From contig NZ_CP124616.1 of the NCBI RefSeq assembly GCF_029958925.1, positions 3,868,461-3,932,460 of the forward strand: a DNA stretch of 64,000 nucleotides, in the 5' to 3' direction. The first letter of the stretch is position 1; each line of letters begins with the position of its first letter. Under the pieces are notes generated by a model that was not told the DNA's origin, searched no databases, and saw only the letters and a list, made by a program, of their open reading frames with translations. Of the stretch, positions 8,858 to 17,569 are shown in pieces. The stretch comes from Tropicibacter oceani (GTDB lineage Bacteria; Pseudomonadota; Alphaproteobacteria; Rhodobacterales; Rhodobacteraceae). Made by a program: the position numbers and the translations under genes.

Positions 8858-9222
8858 TGTCAGTTACCCTCGCAGGGCCGGCAACGCGGGGCAAGAGGGT
8901 CGATCCGTACCAAAGCCCGCGCGAATCGCACCAAACTGCCCCGGTTTTCGCCGTTTCGCCCGAAATGACATGGCGTCGGGGCCGGTGCGCCTGGATAATG
9001 CGCCGCGCGGCGGGGGTTTGGTACGAAACCGGGGGGCTTTTGGTACAGATTTCAAAATTCGCATGTCGCGCCGCGATGCAGCGACTCCCCTCGATGCTGC
9101 AACTGCGATATAATGCGCCGGATCGCTGCATCGCGGCGAATTGACAGCGACATATTATTTCGCGTATCAATCGCCCGACGCAACAAGATTGCCCGGATTG
9201 AACCGCCCAGACGGAGGCCCCG
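8858..9222. other. Long divergent regulatory region between the acyltransferase and ecm
   Basis: 365 bases without a convincing gene. It holds the promoter region for both neighbours and a large perfect inverted repeat (9069-9138) close to ecm. A TATAAT occurs between the repeat arms (9109-9114). TTGACA (9141-9146) with TATCAA 18 bases further gives a plausible ecm promoter just past the right arm. Confidence 0.7.
9069..9138. repeat. Perfect 16-bp inverted repeat upstream of ecm
   Basis: CGCCGCGATGCAGCGA (9069-9084) recurs exactly as its reverse complement at 9123-9138 with a 38-base spacer. The right arm abuts a TTGACA hexamer. It may be a paired operator allowing looping or a cruciform; the regulator is unknown. 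Confidence 0.8.
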
Positions 9223-11184
9223 ATGACCGAGACCACCAAAGATCGCCCCTGGCTGATCCGCACCTATGCGGGCCACTCGACCGCCGAAAAGTCGAATGCG
9301 CTGTACCGCGCCAACCTTGCCAAGGGCCAGACCGGCCTGTCGGTCGCTTTCGATCTGCCGACCCAGACCGGCTATGACAGCGATCACATCCTGAGCAAGG
9401 GCGAGGTCGGCAAGGTCGGCGTGCCGGTCTGCCATCTGGGCGACATGCGCACCCTGTTTCAGGATATCCCGCTGGACCAGATGAACACCTCGATGACGAT
9501 CAACGCGACGGCGCCCTGGCTGCTGTCTTTGTATATCGCGGTGGCCGAGGAACAGGGCGCGGATGTGACCAAGCTGCAAGGCACGGTGCAAAATGACCTG
9601 ATCAAGGAATACCTGTCGCGCGGCACCTATATCTGTCCGCCGAAACCCAGCCTGAAGATGATCGGCGACGTGGCGGAATACTGTTATCAGCATGTGCCGA
9701 AATGGAACCCGATGAACGTGTGTTCCTATCACCTGCAAGAGGCGGGCGCGACGCCGGAACAGGAACTGTCCTTTGCGCTGGCCACCGCCATCGCGGTTCT
9801 GGACGAGCTGAAACCGCGCGTCGCGGATGAGGATTTCCCGGCGCTTTGCGGGCGGATTTCGTTTTTCGTGAACGCGGGCATCCGCTTTGTCACCGAGATG
9901 TGCAAGATGCGCGCCTTTGTCGATCTGTGGGACGAGATCCTGCTGGAGCGTTACGGCGTGGACGAGGCCAAGTACCGCAGGTTCCGCTATGGCGTGCAGG
10001 TCAACAGCCTTGGCCTGACGGAACAGCAGCCGGAAAACAACGTCTACCGGATTTTGATCGAAATGCTGGCGGTGACGCTGTCGAAAAAGGCCCGGGCGCG
10101 CGCCGTGCAGCTGCCTGCCTGGAACGAGGCGCTGGGCCTGCCGCGCCCCTGGGATCAGCAGTGGTCGATGCGGATGCAGCAGATCCTGGCCTATGAAACC
10201 GACCTGTTGGAATATGACGACCTGTTCGAAAACAACCCGGCCGTGGAACGCAAGGTGCAGGCGCTGAAAGACGGCGCGCGGGCGGAACTGGCAAACATCG
10301 AATCCATGGGCGGCGCAATTGGCGCGATCGACTACATGAAGGGCCGGTTGGTCGAGTCGAATGCCGAACGGCTGGGTCGGATCGAGCGCAACGAAACGGT
10401 CGTCGTCGGCGTGAACCGCTGGACCGAGGGCGAAGCCTCGCCCCTGGTCGGGGAAGACGGCGGCATCATGGTGGTCGACCCGGCGGTGGAACAGGAACAG
10501 ATCGGGCGGCTGAATGCATGGCGGGCCGAGCGCGACGCGGCGGCGGTCAAATCCGCGCTGGCGGCGCTGCGCGAGGCGGCCGCAATGGGCCAGAACGTCA
10601 TGCCGGCGTCGATTGCCTGCGCCAAGGCCGGGGTGACCACAGGCGAATGGGCGGGCGAAATGCGCGCCGTGCATGGCGAATACCGCGCGCCCACAGGTGT
10701 GTCCAAGGCCATGTCGAACAAGACCGAAGGGCTGGAGGATCTGCGCGCCATGGTCGACGCGGTATCTGACCGCCTTGGCCGCCGGTTGAAGTTCCTGGTG
10801 GGCAAGCCGGGGCTGGACGGGCATTCGAACGGCGCCGAGCAGATCGCCTTTCGCGCGCGCGACTGCGGGATGGACATCGACTATGAGGGCATCCGCCTGA
10901 CGCCCGAACAGATCGTCGAGGCGGCGGGCAATGGTGCCCATGTGATCGGTCTGTCGATCCTGTCGGGCAGCCATATCCCGCTGGTCGAAGAGGTCATGTC
11001 CCGCATGCGCGAGGCCGGTCTGGGCACCCCGGTGGTGGTCGGCGGGATCATCCCCGACGAGGACGCGGCGCGGCTGAGGGCGATGGGTGTGGCCAAGGTC
11101 TATACCCCCAAGGATTTCGAGCTGAACGCGATCATGCGCGATGTCGTGACGCTGGCCGATCCGCAGGCCGTAGCTGCCGAATAA
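9223..11184 (+). CDS. ecm: Ethylmalonyl-CoA mutase
   Basis: A coenzyme B12-dependent mutase of 653 residues converting (2R)-ethylmalonyl-CoA to methylsuccinyl-CoA in the ethylmalonyl-CoA pathway. The large N-terminal barrel domain begins with RPWLIRTYAGHSTAEKSNALY and includes SVAFDLPTQTGYDSDH and the NTSMTINATAPW substrate-binding loop; the C-terminal cobalamin domain has the base-off motif DGHSNG near residue 527 and the following GLSILSGSH and GGIIPDED strands. Single-chain architecture with about 650 residues separates it from two-subunit methylmalonyl-CoA mutase. Start ATG with a CGGAGG ribosome site eight bases upstream. It is monocistronic: a hairpin follows. Confidence 0.96.
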   Translation: MTETTKDRPWLIRTYAGHSTAEKSNALYRANLAKGQTGLSVAFDLPTQTGYDSDHILSKGEVGKVGVPVCHLGDMRTLFQDIPLDQMNTSMTINATAPWLLSLYIAVAEEQGADVTKLQGTVQNDLIKEYLSRGTYICPPKPSLKMIGDVAEYCYQHVPKWNPMNVCSYHLQEAGATPEQELSFALATAIAVLDELKPRVADEDFPALCGRISFFVNAGIRFVTEMCKMRAFVDLWDEILLERYGVDEAKYRRFRYGVQVNSLGLTEQQPENNVYRILIEMLAVTLSKKARARAVQLPAWNEALGLPRPWDQQWSMRMQQILAYETDLLEYDDLFENNPAVERKVQALKDGARAELANIESMGGAIGAIDYMKGRLVESNAERLGRIERNETVVVGVNRWTEGEASPLVGEDGGIMVVDPAVEQEQIGRLNAWRAERDAAAVKSALAALREAAAMGQNVMPASIACAKAGVTTGEWAGEMRAVHGEYRAPTGVSKAMSNKTEGLEDLRAMVDAVSDRLGRRLKFLVGKPGLDGHSNGAEQIAFRARDCGMDIDYEGIRLTPEQIVEAAGNGAHVIGLSILSGSHIPLVEEVMSRMREAGLGTPVVVGGIIPDEDAARLRAMGVAKVYTPKDFELNAIMRDVVTLADPQAVAAE

Positions 11185-11215
11185 CCAGCCTCAACCCAGA
11201 CAAGAATTAACGATT

Positions 11216-11246
11216 GGCCGCTCTCTTAAATGGGGGCGGCCTTTCG
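11216..11246 (+). terminator. Terminator after ecm
   Basis: GGCCGC (11216-11221) pairs with GCGGCC (11236-11241), followed by TTTCG. It lies 31 bases after the ecm stop; the T run is short. Confidence 0.6.
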
Positions 11247-11362
11247 CTATTCAGCGTCAATTGCCCGGATTAATCCCGATTAATTGAATGACTGTCACAA
11301 AACGATACTATGTATTTATACGAATAGATTTTAATGGTCTGGGAAAGCCAAGGAGAAAGAAC

Positions 11363-11671
11363 ATGAATATCGATCTGGACAGCCTGTCCCAAGAAGAGCT
11401 GCAGACTTTGATCAAGGACGCGCAAAAGGCGTTGAAATCGGTCGATGCCCGCCGCAAGGCCGAAGCAAAACGCGCCGCCGAAAAGGCCGCGAAGGAATTC
11501 GGATTTTCGCTGGACGAGGTGATTGGCGCCGGCACCAAGGGGTCAAAGGGCGAACCAAAATACGCCAACCCCGCCGATGCCAGCCAGACCTGGACAGGAC
11601 GTGGCCGCAAACCCAACTGGGTGATCGACGCCCTGGCCGCCGGCAAGTCGCTTGAAGATCTGACCCTGTGA
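11363..11671 (+). CDS. H-NS family histone-like DNA-binding protein
   Basis: A 102-residue nucleoid-associated protein. The N-terminal half (residues 1-50) is a charged helical oligomerisation region ([19 protein letters not shown]); the C-terminal DNA-binding part reads [23 protein letters not shown], the YxNP...TWTGRGRxP core of alphaproteobacterial H-NS/HvrA proteins. The frame is open from 11288, but AAGGAGA is placed correctly for the ATG at 11363. The upstream region is AT-rich, as is common for autoregulated H-NS genes. deoD follows after 13 bases, so they may be cotranscribed. Confidence 0.93.
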   Translation: MNIDLDSLSQEELQTLIKDAQKALKSVDARRKAEAKRAAEKAAKEFGFSLDEVIGAGTKGSKGEPKYANPADASQTWTGRGRKPNWVIDALAAGKSLEDLTL

Positions 11672-11684
11672 TCGGAGCGCGACC

Positions 11685-12389
11685 ATGACCCCTCATATCG
11701 CGGCTCAGCCGGGGCAGATTGCGCCGACTGTCCTGATGCCCGGGGATCCGCTGCGCGCGGAATGGGCGGCCCAGACTTTTCTGGACAATCCTGAATGCGT
11801 GAACCGGGTGCGCGGGATGCTGGGCTATACTGGCACCTACAAGGGGCATCCGGTCACGATCCACGGGTCGGGCATGGGAATGCCCAGCCTGTCGATTTAT
11901 GCCAATGAGCTGATCACGCAATACGGGGCAAAGACGCTTATCCGAATTGGCTCTTGCGGGGCAATGCAGGAAAGCGTCGGCATTCGGGATGTCATTCTTG
12001 CCATGACGGCATCGTCCCTGTCCACGCCATCGCGCGGGATATTCAAGGAATTGAATTTCGCCCCTTGCGCGGATTATGGTCTTTTGCGTGCCGCCGCCGA
12101 TGTGGCCGCCGGGCGCGGTGTGACCCATCACGTGGGCGGCATTTATTCGTCGGATGTGTTTTATGACGAACGCCCCGACCTGACCGAACAGATGACCCGC
12201 CACGGCATTCTGGGCGTCGAAATGGAGGCAGCCGAACTGTATAATCTGGCGGCCCGTCACGGCGTGCGTGCACTGGCGGTTCTGACCGTGTCGGACCACC
12301 TCATCACCCACGAGGCCCTGCCCGCATCCGAGCGCGAGCGGTCCTTTGGCGACATGGTGGAAATCGCGCTGGAAGCCGCCTTTTCCTGA
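11685..12389 (+). CDS. deoD: Purine nucleoside phosphorylase, DeoD type
   Basis: A 234-residue hexameric-type phosphorylase cleaving purine (deoxy)nucleosides with phosphate. Family signatures visible: [26 protein letters not shown] (phosphate and ribose site), [10 protein letters not shown] near residue 86, [13 protein letters not shown] near 176 (the nucleoside-binding Met-Glu) and TVSDHL near 201 containing the catalytic Asp. Full length, with the usual N-terminus [20 protein letters not shown]. Follows the H-NS-like gene closely and ends at a strong terminator. Confidence 0.95.
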   Translation: MTPHIAAQPGQIAPTVLMPGDPLRAEWAAQTFLDNPECVNRVRGMLGYTGTYKGHPVTIHGSGMGMPSLSIYANELITQYGAKTLIRIGSCGAMQESVGIRDVILAMTASSLSTPSRGIFKELNFAPCADYGLLRAAADVAAGRGVTHHVGGIYSSDVFYDERPDLTEQMTRHGILGVEMEAAELYNLAARHGVRALAVLTVSDHLITHEALPASERERSFGDMVEIALEAAFS

Positions 12390-12410
12390 TCCCGCCGGAT
12401 CGCGACCTCA

Positions 12411-12447
12411 AACCCGCCTTGCGCAAATGCGCCGGGCGGGTTTTTCT
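12411..12447 (+). terminator. Rho-independent terminator after deoD
   Basis: AACCCGCC (12411-12418) pairs with GGCGGGTT (12435-12442), then TTTTC. It is 21 bases past the deoD stop. Confidence 0.85.
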
Positions 12448-12493
12448 GTTTGCAAAGGGCGGCACAAGGCCAACCTGAACGGAGAGTCGGATC

Positions 12494-13810
12494 ATGCTGA
12501 AACCCCGCGCATGGGTGCCAAAAGCCTCGGAAGCCTTGGTGCAAAGGATCGCAGGCGAAGTGGCGCAACAGGACGCCGAAACGCTGAGCACGCGGATCGA
12601 GGCGCTGGCCTCGCAGTCGCGCGAAATCCACGAACGGGACTGTTTCAACCTGAACCCCGCCACCAACGTGATGAATCCACGGGCCGAGGCGCTGCTGGCC
12701 TCGGGGATGGGGGTGCGGCCATCGCTGGGCTATCCCGGCGACAAATACGAAACCGGGCTGGAAGCCATAGAAGAGGTCGAGGTGATTGCCGCCGAACTGG
12801 CCGCGGAGGTTTTCGGCGCGCGCTATGCGGAAATCCGCGTCGGCTCGGGCGCGATGGCGAACCTTTATGCCTTTATGGCGCTGGCGCGTCCGGGCGACAC
12901 CATCATCGCGCCCCCGGCTACGATCGGCGGGCATGTGACCCATCATGGCGATGGCTGCGCCGGGCTGTACGGGCTGAAAACCGTCCCTGCCCCGGTCGAT
13001 GCGGATGGCTATACGCTGGATCTGGACGGGCTGTGGCGACAGGCGCAGGAAGCGCGGCCCAAGGTGATCACCGTGGGCGGATCGCTGAACCTGTGGCCCC
13101 ATGACGTGGCCGGGGTCCGCGAGATTGCCGATAGCGTCGGCGCGACGGTCCTGTTCGACGCCGCCCACCAATGCGGGCTGATCGCCGGACGCGTCTGGGA
13201 CAACCCGCTGGCAGCGGGCGCGCATGTGATGACCATGAGCACCTACAAAAGCCTTGGCGGCCCGCCCTCGGGGCTGATCGTGACCAATGACGCGGCGGTT
13301 GCCGAGCGGCTGGATGCCATCGCCTTTCCCGGCATGACGGCGAATTTCGACGCGGCGAAATCGGCGGCGCTGGCTGTCAGCCTGCTGGACTGGCGCGATT
13401 TCGGCCCGGATTATGCGCGCGCCATGATCGCGGTGGCGCAGGCCCTGGCGGCGGCGCTGGCGCAGGAAGGGCTGGAGGTGTTCGGGGCCGAAAAGGGCTT
13501 TACCGCGTCGCACCAGTTCGCCCTGAAGGCCGCGCCGCTGGGTGGCGGTCAGGCCGCGTCGCAGCGGTTGCGCAAGGCCGGGTTCCTGACCTGCGGGATC
13601 GGACTGCCCCTGCCCGAGGTGCCGGGCGATTTGAACGGGTTGCGGATCGGCACGCCCGAGATCGTGCGCTGGGGCATGGGCGTGCAGGACATGCCGCGCC
13701 TTGGCGCGCTGATCGCGCAGGCGCTGCGCCGCAACGACCCCGAGGCGCTGGCGTCCGAGGTGGCTGATTGGCGGCGCTCGTTTGACCGGGTGCATTTCGT
13801 GCACGGCTAG
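12494..13810 (+). CDS. Serine hydroxymethyltransferase-like PLP enzyme
   Basis: A 438-residue fold-type I PLP enzyme of the SHMT family. Seen: SGAMANLYAFMALARPGD (cofactor phosphate region), DAAHQCGLIAG with the PLP-pairing Asp and His, and MSTYKSLGGPPSG with the Schiff-base lysine near residue 253. Canonical SHMT has T-T-H-K-T-L-R-G-P there, so the histidine and arginine are replaced (Y and G); this suggests a paralogue with a changed reaction or substrate rather than the housekeeping GlyA. ATG at 12494 has GGAGAG upstream. No folate-pathway neighbours. It converges on the DUF1989 unit. Confidence 0.8.
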   Translation: MLKPRAWVPKASEALVQRIAGEVAQQDAETLSTRIEALASQSREIHERDCFNLNPATNVMNPRAEALLASGMGVRPSLGYPGDKYETGLEAIEEVEVIAAELAAEVFGARYAEIRVGSGAMANLYAFMALARPGDTIIAPPATIGGHVTHHGDGCAGLYGLKTVPAPVDADGYTLDLDGLWRQAQEARPKVITVGGSLNLWPHDVAGVREIADSVGATVLFDAAHQCGLIAGRVWDNPLAAGAHVMTMSTYKSLGGPPSGLIVTNDAAVAERLDAIAFPGMTANFDAAKSAALAVSLLDWRDFGPDYARAMIAVAQALAAALAQEGLEVFGAEKGFTASHQFALKAAPLGGGQAASQRLRKAGFLTCGIGLPLPEVPGDLNGLRIGTPEIVRWGMGVQDMPRLGALIAQALRRNDPEALASEVADWRRSFDRVHFVHG

Positions 13811-13841
13811 CGCCGGACGGGGGCGCGGGCAACACCCCGCC

Positions 13842-14687
13842 CTACAGGCCGTGGCTGCGGTCGTAGCCGTTTTTCGCGGGCTCTTGCCAGCCGGTCAGGC
13901 TGTCCGGGTCCGGTGTCAGGATGTCGACCCGCAGCGGGTGGCAGGCGGCGCTGTCCGAACTGTGTTCGCTGCTGCAATCACCACCCGGGCAGGCGCTGAG
14001 CGCGCCGAGCAGGTCGATTTCCGCGAAAAAGGTCAGGTGATCGCCGGGGCGCACCGGGCTGGCCTTCATGAAATATTGGCCGGTGTCGCGGGTAAAGCCG
14101 GTGCACATGAAGACATTGAGCACGTCGTGTACATGCGGTTCGGCCTGATCGGCGCGCAGCCCCGTCGCCTGCGCCAGCGCGCGGGTCAGGTTGGAATGGC
14201 AGCAGTGGTGGTATTGCGTGCCCTGCAGCAGGTTGCCGGTATAGGGATCGCAGCGCGTGCCGATCACGTCGTGCACCGCGCCGCCGAATTTGTCGATGCC
14301 GTACCAGTCCAGCGTATCCTCGACGATGGTAGCCATGGGGCGCAGGTGCGGAAAGGCCGACCACAGGCGTTCGCCGGTGGTCAGGTGGGTGCCATGCAGG
14401 GCGCGGGTCTTGCCCGAGTAGAAGCGTTCGGACAGGTCCTGCGCGTGCCACAGGTTCAGATCGCCGACCTGCGGGCCGTCGGTGCAGGTGATGCGAAAGA
14501 AGCAGCCACCGGGGACGTGGAAATGGCAGGCGTCGCGCGGGGCGGCGGTGGCCGTGTCGGTTACCCGGGCGGTGGCCAGCGCGCTTGCGTAAAGCGCCAT
14601 GTCGGGCACGGGCAGCGTGTCATTGGGGTAGCAGATCACCGGCGGGATGGAGCGGCGGGCGTCGGCGTCGGTGGGGGGCTGTGACAT
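13842..14687 (-). CDS. Urea carboxylase-associated (DUF1989) family protein
   Basis: A protein of 281 residues. The DUF1989 domain signature is visible: FHVPGGCFFRITCTDGPQVGDLNLW, RFYSGKTRALHGTHLTTGERLWS, and the metal-ligand type cysteine/histidine positions QYHHCCHSNL. Members are found with urea/allophanate and amidine metabolism genes; the molecular function is not established to my knowledge. The frame is open to 14870, but AGGGA lies before the ATG at 14687 and the extra N-terminus belongs to the neighbouring gene read out of frame. It is the last gene of a small operon with the 187-aa and 64-aa genes. The nearby SHMT-like enzyme hints at one-carbon or amidine metabolism (inference). 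Confidence 0.82.
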   Translation of the reverse strand: MSQPPTDADARRSIPPVICYPNDTLPVPDMALYASALATARVTDTATAAPRDACHFHVPGGCFFRITCTDGPQVGDLNLWHAQDLSERFYSGKTRALHGTHLTTGERLWSAFPHLRPMATIVEDTLDWYGIDKFGGAVHDVIGTRCDPYTGNLLQGTQYHHCCHSNLTRALAQATGLRADQAEPHVHDVLNVFMCTGFTRDTGQYFMKASPVRPGDHLTFFAEIDLLGALSACPGGDCSSEHSSDSAACHPLRVDILTPDPDSLTGWQEPAKNGYDRSHGL

Positions 14688-14706
14688 GGCGGGTTCCCTG
14701 TGGCGG

Positions 14707-15270
14707 TCAGCCGCGTTCGTGGCGGCGGCGCCATTCCCGGGCGTAGACGGATTCTTCGGTATGTTTGCGGTCGAGGCGGTGGCGCGCTGGTCGGCCTCGG
14801 CCTTGGTTTCGGCGCGAACTTCGGCGGTCAGGGACATGGCGGCGCGCTGATAGGGGATGACCTGCACCATGGGGGTGCCCGGCGGGCAAGTCGATGTCGG
14901 GGCTTGTCCCTACCCACAGGAAGGGGATGTTGACCGGCACGTCAAGCGCGTCGCAGTCGACGGCGCCGTTGAACGCCCGGAACGGCAGTTCGAAATGGTT
15001 GATCGGGTGCACAAAGGCGGCGGACCAGCCCGGCGGCAGCAGGACGCGCCAGGGGTTGATGAACTTCAGCGGCTGTTTGCCCTGAAACGGGGGCTTGTCC
15101 GCACCGATCTGGCCGGGGTGGTGCGGCGCGATCGGGGTAAAGGGGGCGTCGGCCATGCCCATTTCGCGCGGGAGGGCACGGAACCAGTCCGGCAGCGCTT
15201 TTGAGGCCGGGATCGGTTCGGGGATCTTACCCAGCAGGTCGGGCGGGCAGAGAAAGGAGATGTGCGTCAT
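14707..15270 (-). CDS. Conserved hypothetical protein with an internal frame-shifted segment
   Basis: A 187-residue frame. Its first 130 residues (THISFLCPPDLLGKIPEP... up to VGTSPDIDLPAG) read as a normal globular protein with an ALPDWFRALP motif. The next stretch of about 30 residues is arginine-rich and unnatural in this frame, while the +1 alternative frame reads naturally (GTPMVQVIPYQRAAMSLTAE). The original frame becomes protein-like again at RKHTEESVYAREWRRRHERG. This pattern implies two compensating indels, the first probably an extra G in the GGG near 14880. The start overlaps the stop of the 64-aa gene by ATGA. Function unknown. Confidence 0.65.
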   Translation of the reverse strand: MTHISFLCPPDLLGKIPEPIPASKALPDWFRALPREMGMADAPFTPIAPHHPGQIGADKPPFQGKQPLKFINPWRVLLPPGWSAAFVHPINHFELPFRAFNGAVDCDALDVPVNIPFLWVGTSPDIDLPAGHPHGAGHPLSARRHVPDRRSSRRNQGRGRPARHRLDRKHTEESVYAREWRRRHERG

Positions 15271-15461
15271 GCGTCGTCCGGGCGAAGGCAGCGTTTGGGC
15301 GGGGTGCCCTGCGCGCCTGTGGTTTCAGCCCCACAATGGACGCAATGCCAGTGGCTGTCAGCCCCGCTTTTGTATTCGCGCCAACGGCATTGGCGGGTGG
15401 CGCGGTTGGAAAAGACCGCGACAAGGACAAAGGCGATGATCAGACCCACGACGATAAACAT
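15267..15461 (-). CDS. Small membrane protein with a zinc-ribbon-like tail
   Basis: 64 residues: a single N-terminal transmembrane helix (FIVVGLIIAFVLVAVF) followed by a soluble tail with CxxC-type cysteines (HWHCVHCGAETTG, plus a more distal cysteine). Its stop codon overlaps the next gene's start (ATGA), which supports real translation and an operon with the 187-aa and DUF1989 genes. Role unknown. Confidence 0.7.
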   Translation of the reverse strand: MFIVVGLIIAFVLVAVFSNRATRQCRWREYKSGADSHWHCVHCGAETTGAQGTPPKRCLRPDDA

Positions 15462-15525
15462 GGGCCGGGTTTAAAGGAAGGCGCGGCGCGGTGGAAGCCT
15501 GCGCCGCGCCATCAATGCGCTGGGG

Positions 15526-15657
15526 TCACGCCGCGATGGGCAGGTCTTCGTAAACCGGGGCGGTGCTGGCGGGGCGCTGTTCGGGGGTGTAATAGGCCCA
15601 AGCCTGTTCAAGGACTTCGATGGCCTTTTGGGCGGGGGTTTTCTGCTGCTCTTGCAT
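15526..15657 (-). CDS. Very small conserved-type protein (43 aa)
   Basis: Begins MQEQQKTPAQKAIEVLEQAWAY and ends in YEDLPIAA. A good ribosome site (AGGAAAGG, about ten bases upstream) supports the ATG at 15657 even though the frame is open further. I recall similar AWAYYTPE-type small proteins in Rhodobacteraceae, but no function is known. It lies between the DUF1989 operon and the sdh operon. Confidence 0.65.
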   Translation of the reverse strand: MQEQQKTPAQKAIEVLEQAWAYYTPEQRPASTAPVYEDLPIAA

Positions 15658-15776
15658 CGGAGATGCCTTTCCTTTTTTGGCGTCGCCTCCCTGCCCGGCA
15701 AGATAAACCCTGCACGCCCCAACGCATCCCCAATTCGTTGCAAAGTCGGATTGCGCATCTTGCAACTGTCTTTGCG

Positions 15777-16055
15777 TCACCTCGTTGGCAGCCCCTGCTC
15801 GATCAGCGCAAGCAGGCGGGCCCTTGGGTCGGGATCGCGGCCCGCGGTCCATCCGTCGCCGAAATCCTGCCGGATCTCCTTGTCGTCCAGCAGCGGCGCA
15901 AGCTGGGCAACCGCGGCAAGCAATTCGGCGTACCACCAGTGGAACGTGCTTTCCCCTGCAGCAACGCGGTTGATGTAATGCAGACGCAACGACAAAGCCC
16001 CGAGGAGCTTTTCCAGCTCTTCGGGGCTTTGAAATTTCAGCGGATCGCCGGACAT
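15777..16055 (-). CDS. Small hypothetical protein coupled to sdhB
   Basis: 92 residues starting [21 protein letters not shown]. The ATG overlaps the sdhB stop codon (ATGA), a classic coupled arrangement, so it is probably the last gene of the sdh operon. The sequence is helical, with HWWYAELLAAVAQLAPLL in the middle and no membrane segment. No recognised domain; a role linked to succinate dehydrogenase is only suggested by position. Confidence 0.75.
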   Translation of the reverse strand: MSGDPLKFQSPEELEKLLGALSLRLHYINRVAAGESTFHWWYAELLAAVAQLAPLLDDKEIRQDFGDGWTAGRDPDPRARLLALIEQGLPTR

Positions 16056-16834
16056 CAGACGGCGCGTTCGACCATCATCTTCTTGATCTCGGCAATCGCC
16101 AGCGCCGGGTTCAGCCCCTTGGGGCAGGTCCGGGCGCAGTTCATGATCGTGTGGCAGCGGTACAGCTTGAACGGGTCTTCGAGTTCGTCCAGGCGTTCGC
16201 CCGTTGCCTCGTCGCGGCTGTCGATGATCCAGCGGTAGGCGTGCAGCAGCGCGGCCGGTCCAAGGTAACGGTCGCCGTTCCACCAGTAGGACGGGCAGGA
16301 CGTCGAGCAGGACGCGCACATCACGCATTCATACAGGCCATCAAGTTTCTTGCGGTCCTCGATGGACTGCTTCCATTCCTTGGCGGGGCGGTTCGTCTTG
16401 GTTTCCAGCCAGGGCATGATGCTGGCGTGCTGGGCGTAGAAATGCGTCAGGTCTGGGATCAGGTCGCGCACCACCGGCATGTGCGGCAGCGGATAGATTT
16501 TGACGTCGCCCTTGATTTCATCCAGCCCGTAGATGCAGGCCAGCGTGTTGATCCCGTCGATGTTCATCGCACAAGAGCCACAGATGCCTTCACGGCAGGA
16601 CCGGCGGAAGGTCAGGGTGGGATCAATCTCGTTCTTGATCTTGATCAGCGCGTCCAGAACCATCGGACCGCATTTGTCCATGTCGACGAAATAGGTGTCG
16701 ACGCGGGGGTTTTCGCCGTCATCGGGCGACCAGCGGTAGATCTGGAACTTGCGGGTGTTGGTTGCCCCTTCCGGCTTGGGCCAAGTCTTGCCCGTGCGGA
16801 TCTTGGAATTCTTGGGGAGGGTGAATTGAACCAT
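16055..16834 (-). CDS. sdhB: Succinate dehydrogenase iron-sulfur subunit
   Basis: 259 residues carrying the three Fe-S clusters that pass electrons from FAD to quinone in complex II. The [2Fe-2S] ligands are in [15 protein letters not shown] near residue 74 with the distal cysteine in NTLACI, and the [4Fe-4S] and [3Fe-4S] ligands are in [17 protein letters not shown] near 165 and [17 protein letters not shown] near 225. Start chosen at [10 protein letters not shown] (16834), which has AAGGAG upstream; the open frame beyond it is not native. It follows sdhA, but two small exported-protein genes lie between, which is unusual. Confidence 0.96.
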   Translation of the reverse strand: MVQFTLPKNSKIRTGKTWPKPEGATNTRKFQIYRWSPDDGENPRVDTYFVDMDKCGPMVLDALIKIKNEIDPTLTFRRSCREGICGSCAMNIDGINTLACIYGLDEIKGDVKIYPLPHMPVVRDLIPDLTHFYAQHASIMPWLETKTNRPAKEWKQSIEDRKKLDGLYECVMCASCSTSCPSYWWNGDRYLGPAALLHAYRWIIDSRDEATGERLDELEDPFKLYRCHTIMNCARTCPKGLNPALAIAEIKKMMVERAV

Positions 16835-16844
16835 CTCTCTCTCC

Positions 16845-17174
16845 TTAGCGAAGCAATGCGGGCAGGCCTTCGGCTGCCAGACAGGTGAGCGTCTCGGGCT
16901 GCGAGACGATATTGGTGACGATTTCGACCGTGGACTGGGATGGCCCCGCCACGCTGTCGAGGGCAAGCGCGCGGATCTGCGGCGCGCTGGCGTTGTCTAT
17001 GATGCAGTCAAGCGTCGGTTCGACCGGGACACCGGGAAAGCGGTCCACCACCACGGGGGTGATGGCGCTGCGCGCGGCCTCGCGGGCGATCTGATCCTGG
17101 GCCTGCGGCGAGCAGGCAGTCAGTGTCAGCAGCGCGGCGGTCGCGGCGGCGCGGTATCCGGTCAGTTGAAGCAA
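16845..17174 (-). CDS. Putative small lipoprotein between sdhA and sdhB
   Basis: Reads ...[16 protein letters not shown]: a signal peptide ending in a lipobox (LTAC) with Cys as the likely first mature residue, then a soluble domain with two further cysteines (PTLDCIIDN and [10 protein letters not shown]). The start is uncertain: no ATG is available, and a TTG at 17174 overlapping the previous gene's end is the best option. The mature part resembles the small periplasmic succinate-dehydrogenase-neighbour proteins of the family only by position. Operon member with sdhAB. Confidence 0.7.
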   Translation of the reverse strand: MLQLTGYRAAATAALLTLTACSPQAQDQIAREAARSAITPVVVDRFPGVPVEPTLDCIIDNASAPQIRALALDSVAGPSQSTVEIVTNIVSQPETLTCLAAEGLPALLR

Positions 17175-17569
17175 TAGGAGGTGCCCCCGATGATCTTGGG
17201 CGCGCCGGGATAGCAACCCGCGGACATGCTGTTGATGCCGCCGTTGGAGCGCGTCACATAGCCCGACCCCTGCGGCCCGCCAAAGCCAAGGTGGCGCGCG
17301 GCGCAGGCGTTGATGTCGCGGGCAGCGGCGGCGCTGACGATGCCGCCCTGGATCACGCGCACCATCGGATAGCCGTTGCGATCGGTGGTTTCCATGTAGG
17401 TTTCCGCGCCGGTGGGCGGCACGCCGAACAGCCGATCCTGGCAGGCCAGCAGAATGTCGCGCTGGCCCTGTTCGGAATCCGCCCGGTCCGAATTCGCCAG
17501 TGTGATGCTGGCGGTTGCGGTCAGGGCCAGGGCGGTGCCTGCGCCAAGAAGTGCCGTGAGTGTCCGCAT
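17162..17569 (-). CDS. Exported hypothetical protein between sdhA and sdhB
   Basis: 135 residues with a clear signal peptide (TLTALLGAGTALALTATASITLA) and a mature domain with five cysteines (LLACQDRLFG, DINACAARH, SAGCYPGAP, SYCFN). Its ATG overlaps the sdhA stop (ATGA), so it is translationally coupled to sdhA. Likely periplasmic; function unknown. Confidence 0.8.
   Translation of the reverse strand: MRTLTALLGAGTALALTATASITLANSDRADSEQGQRDILLACQDRLFGVPPTGAETYMETTDRNGYPMVRVIQGGIVSAAAARDINACAARHLGFGGPQGSGYVTRSNGGINSMSAGCYPGAPKIIGGTSYCFN

Noticed and set aside
9052..10974. Antisense frame of about 640 codons opposite ecm
   Set aside because: His/Arg/Gln-rich translation typical of a shadow frame; ecm has all its motifs.
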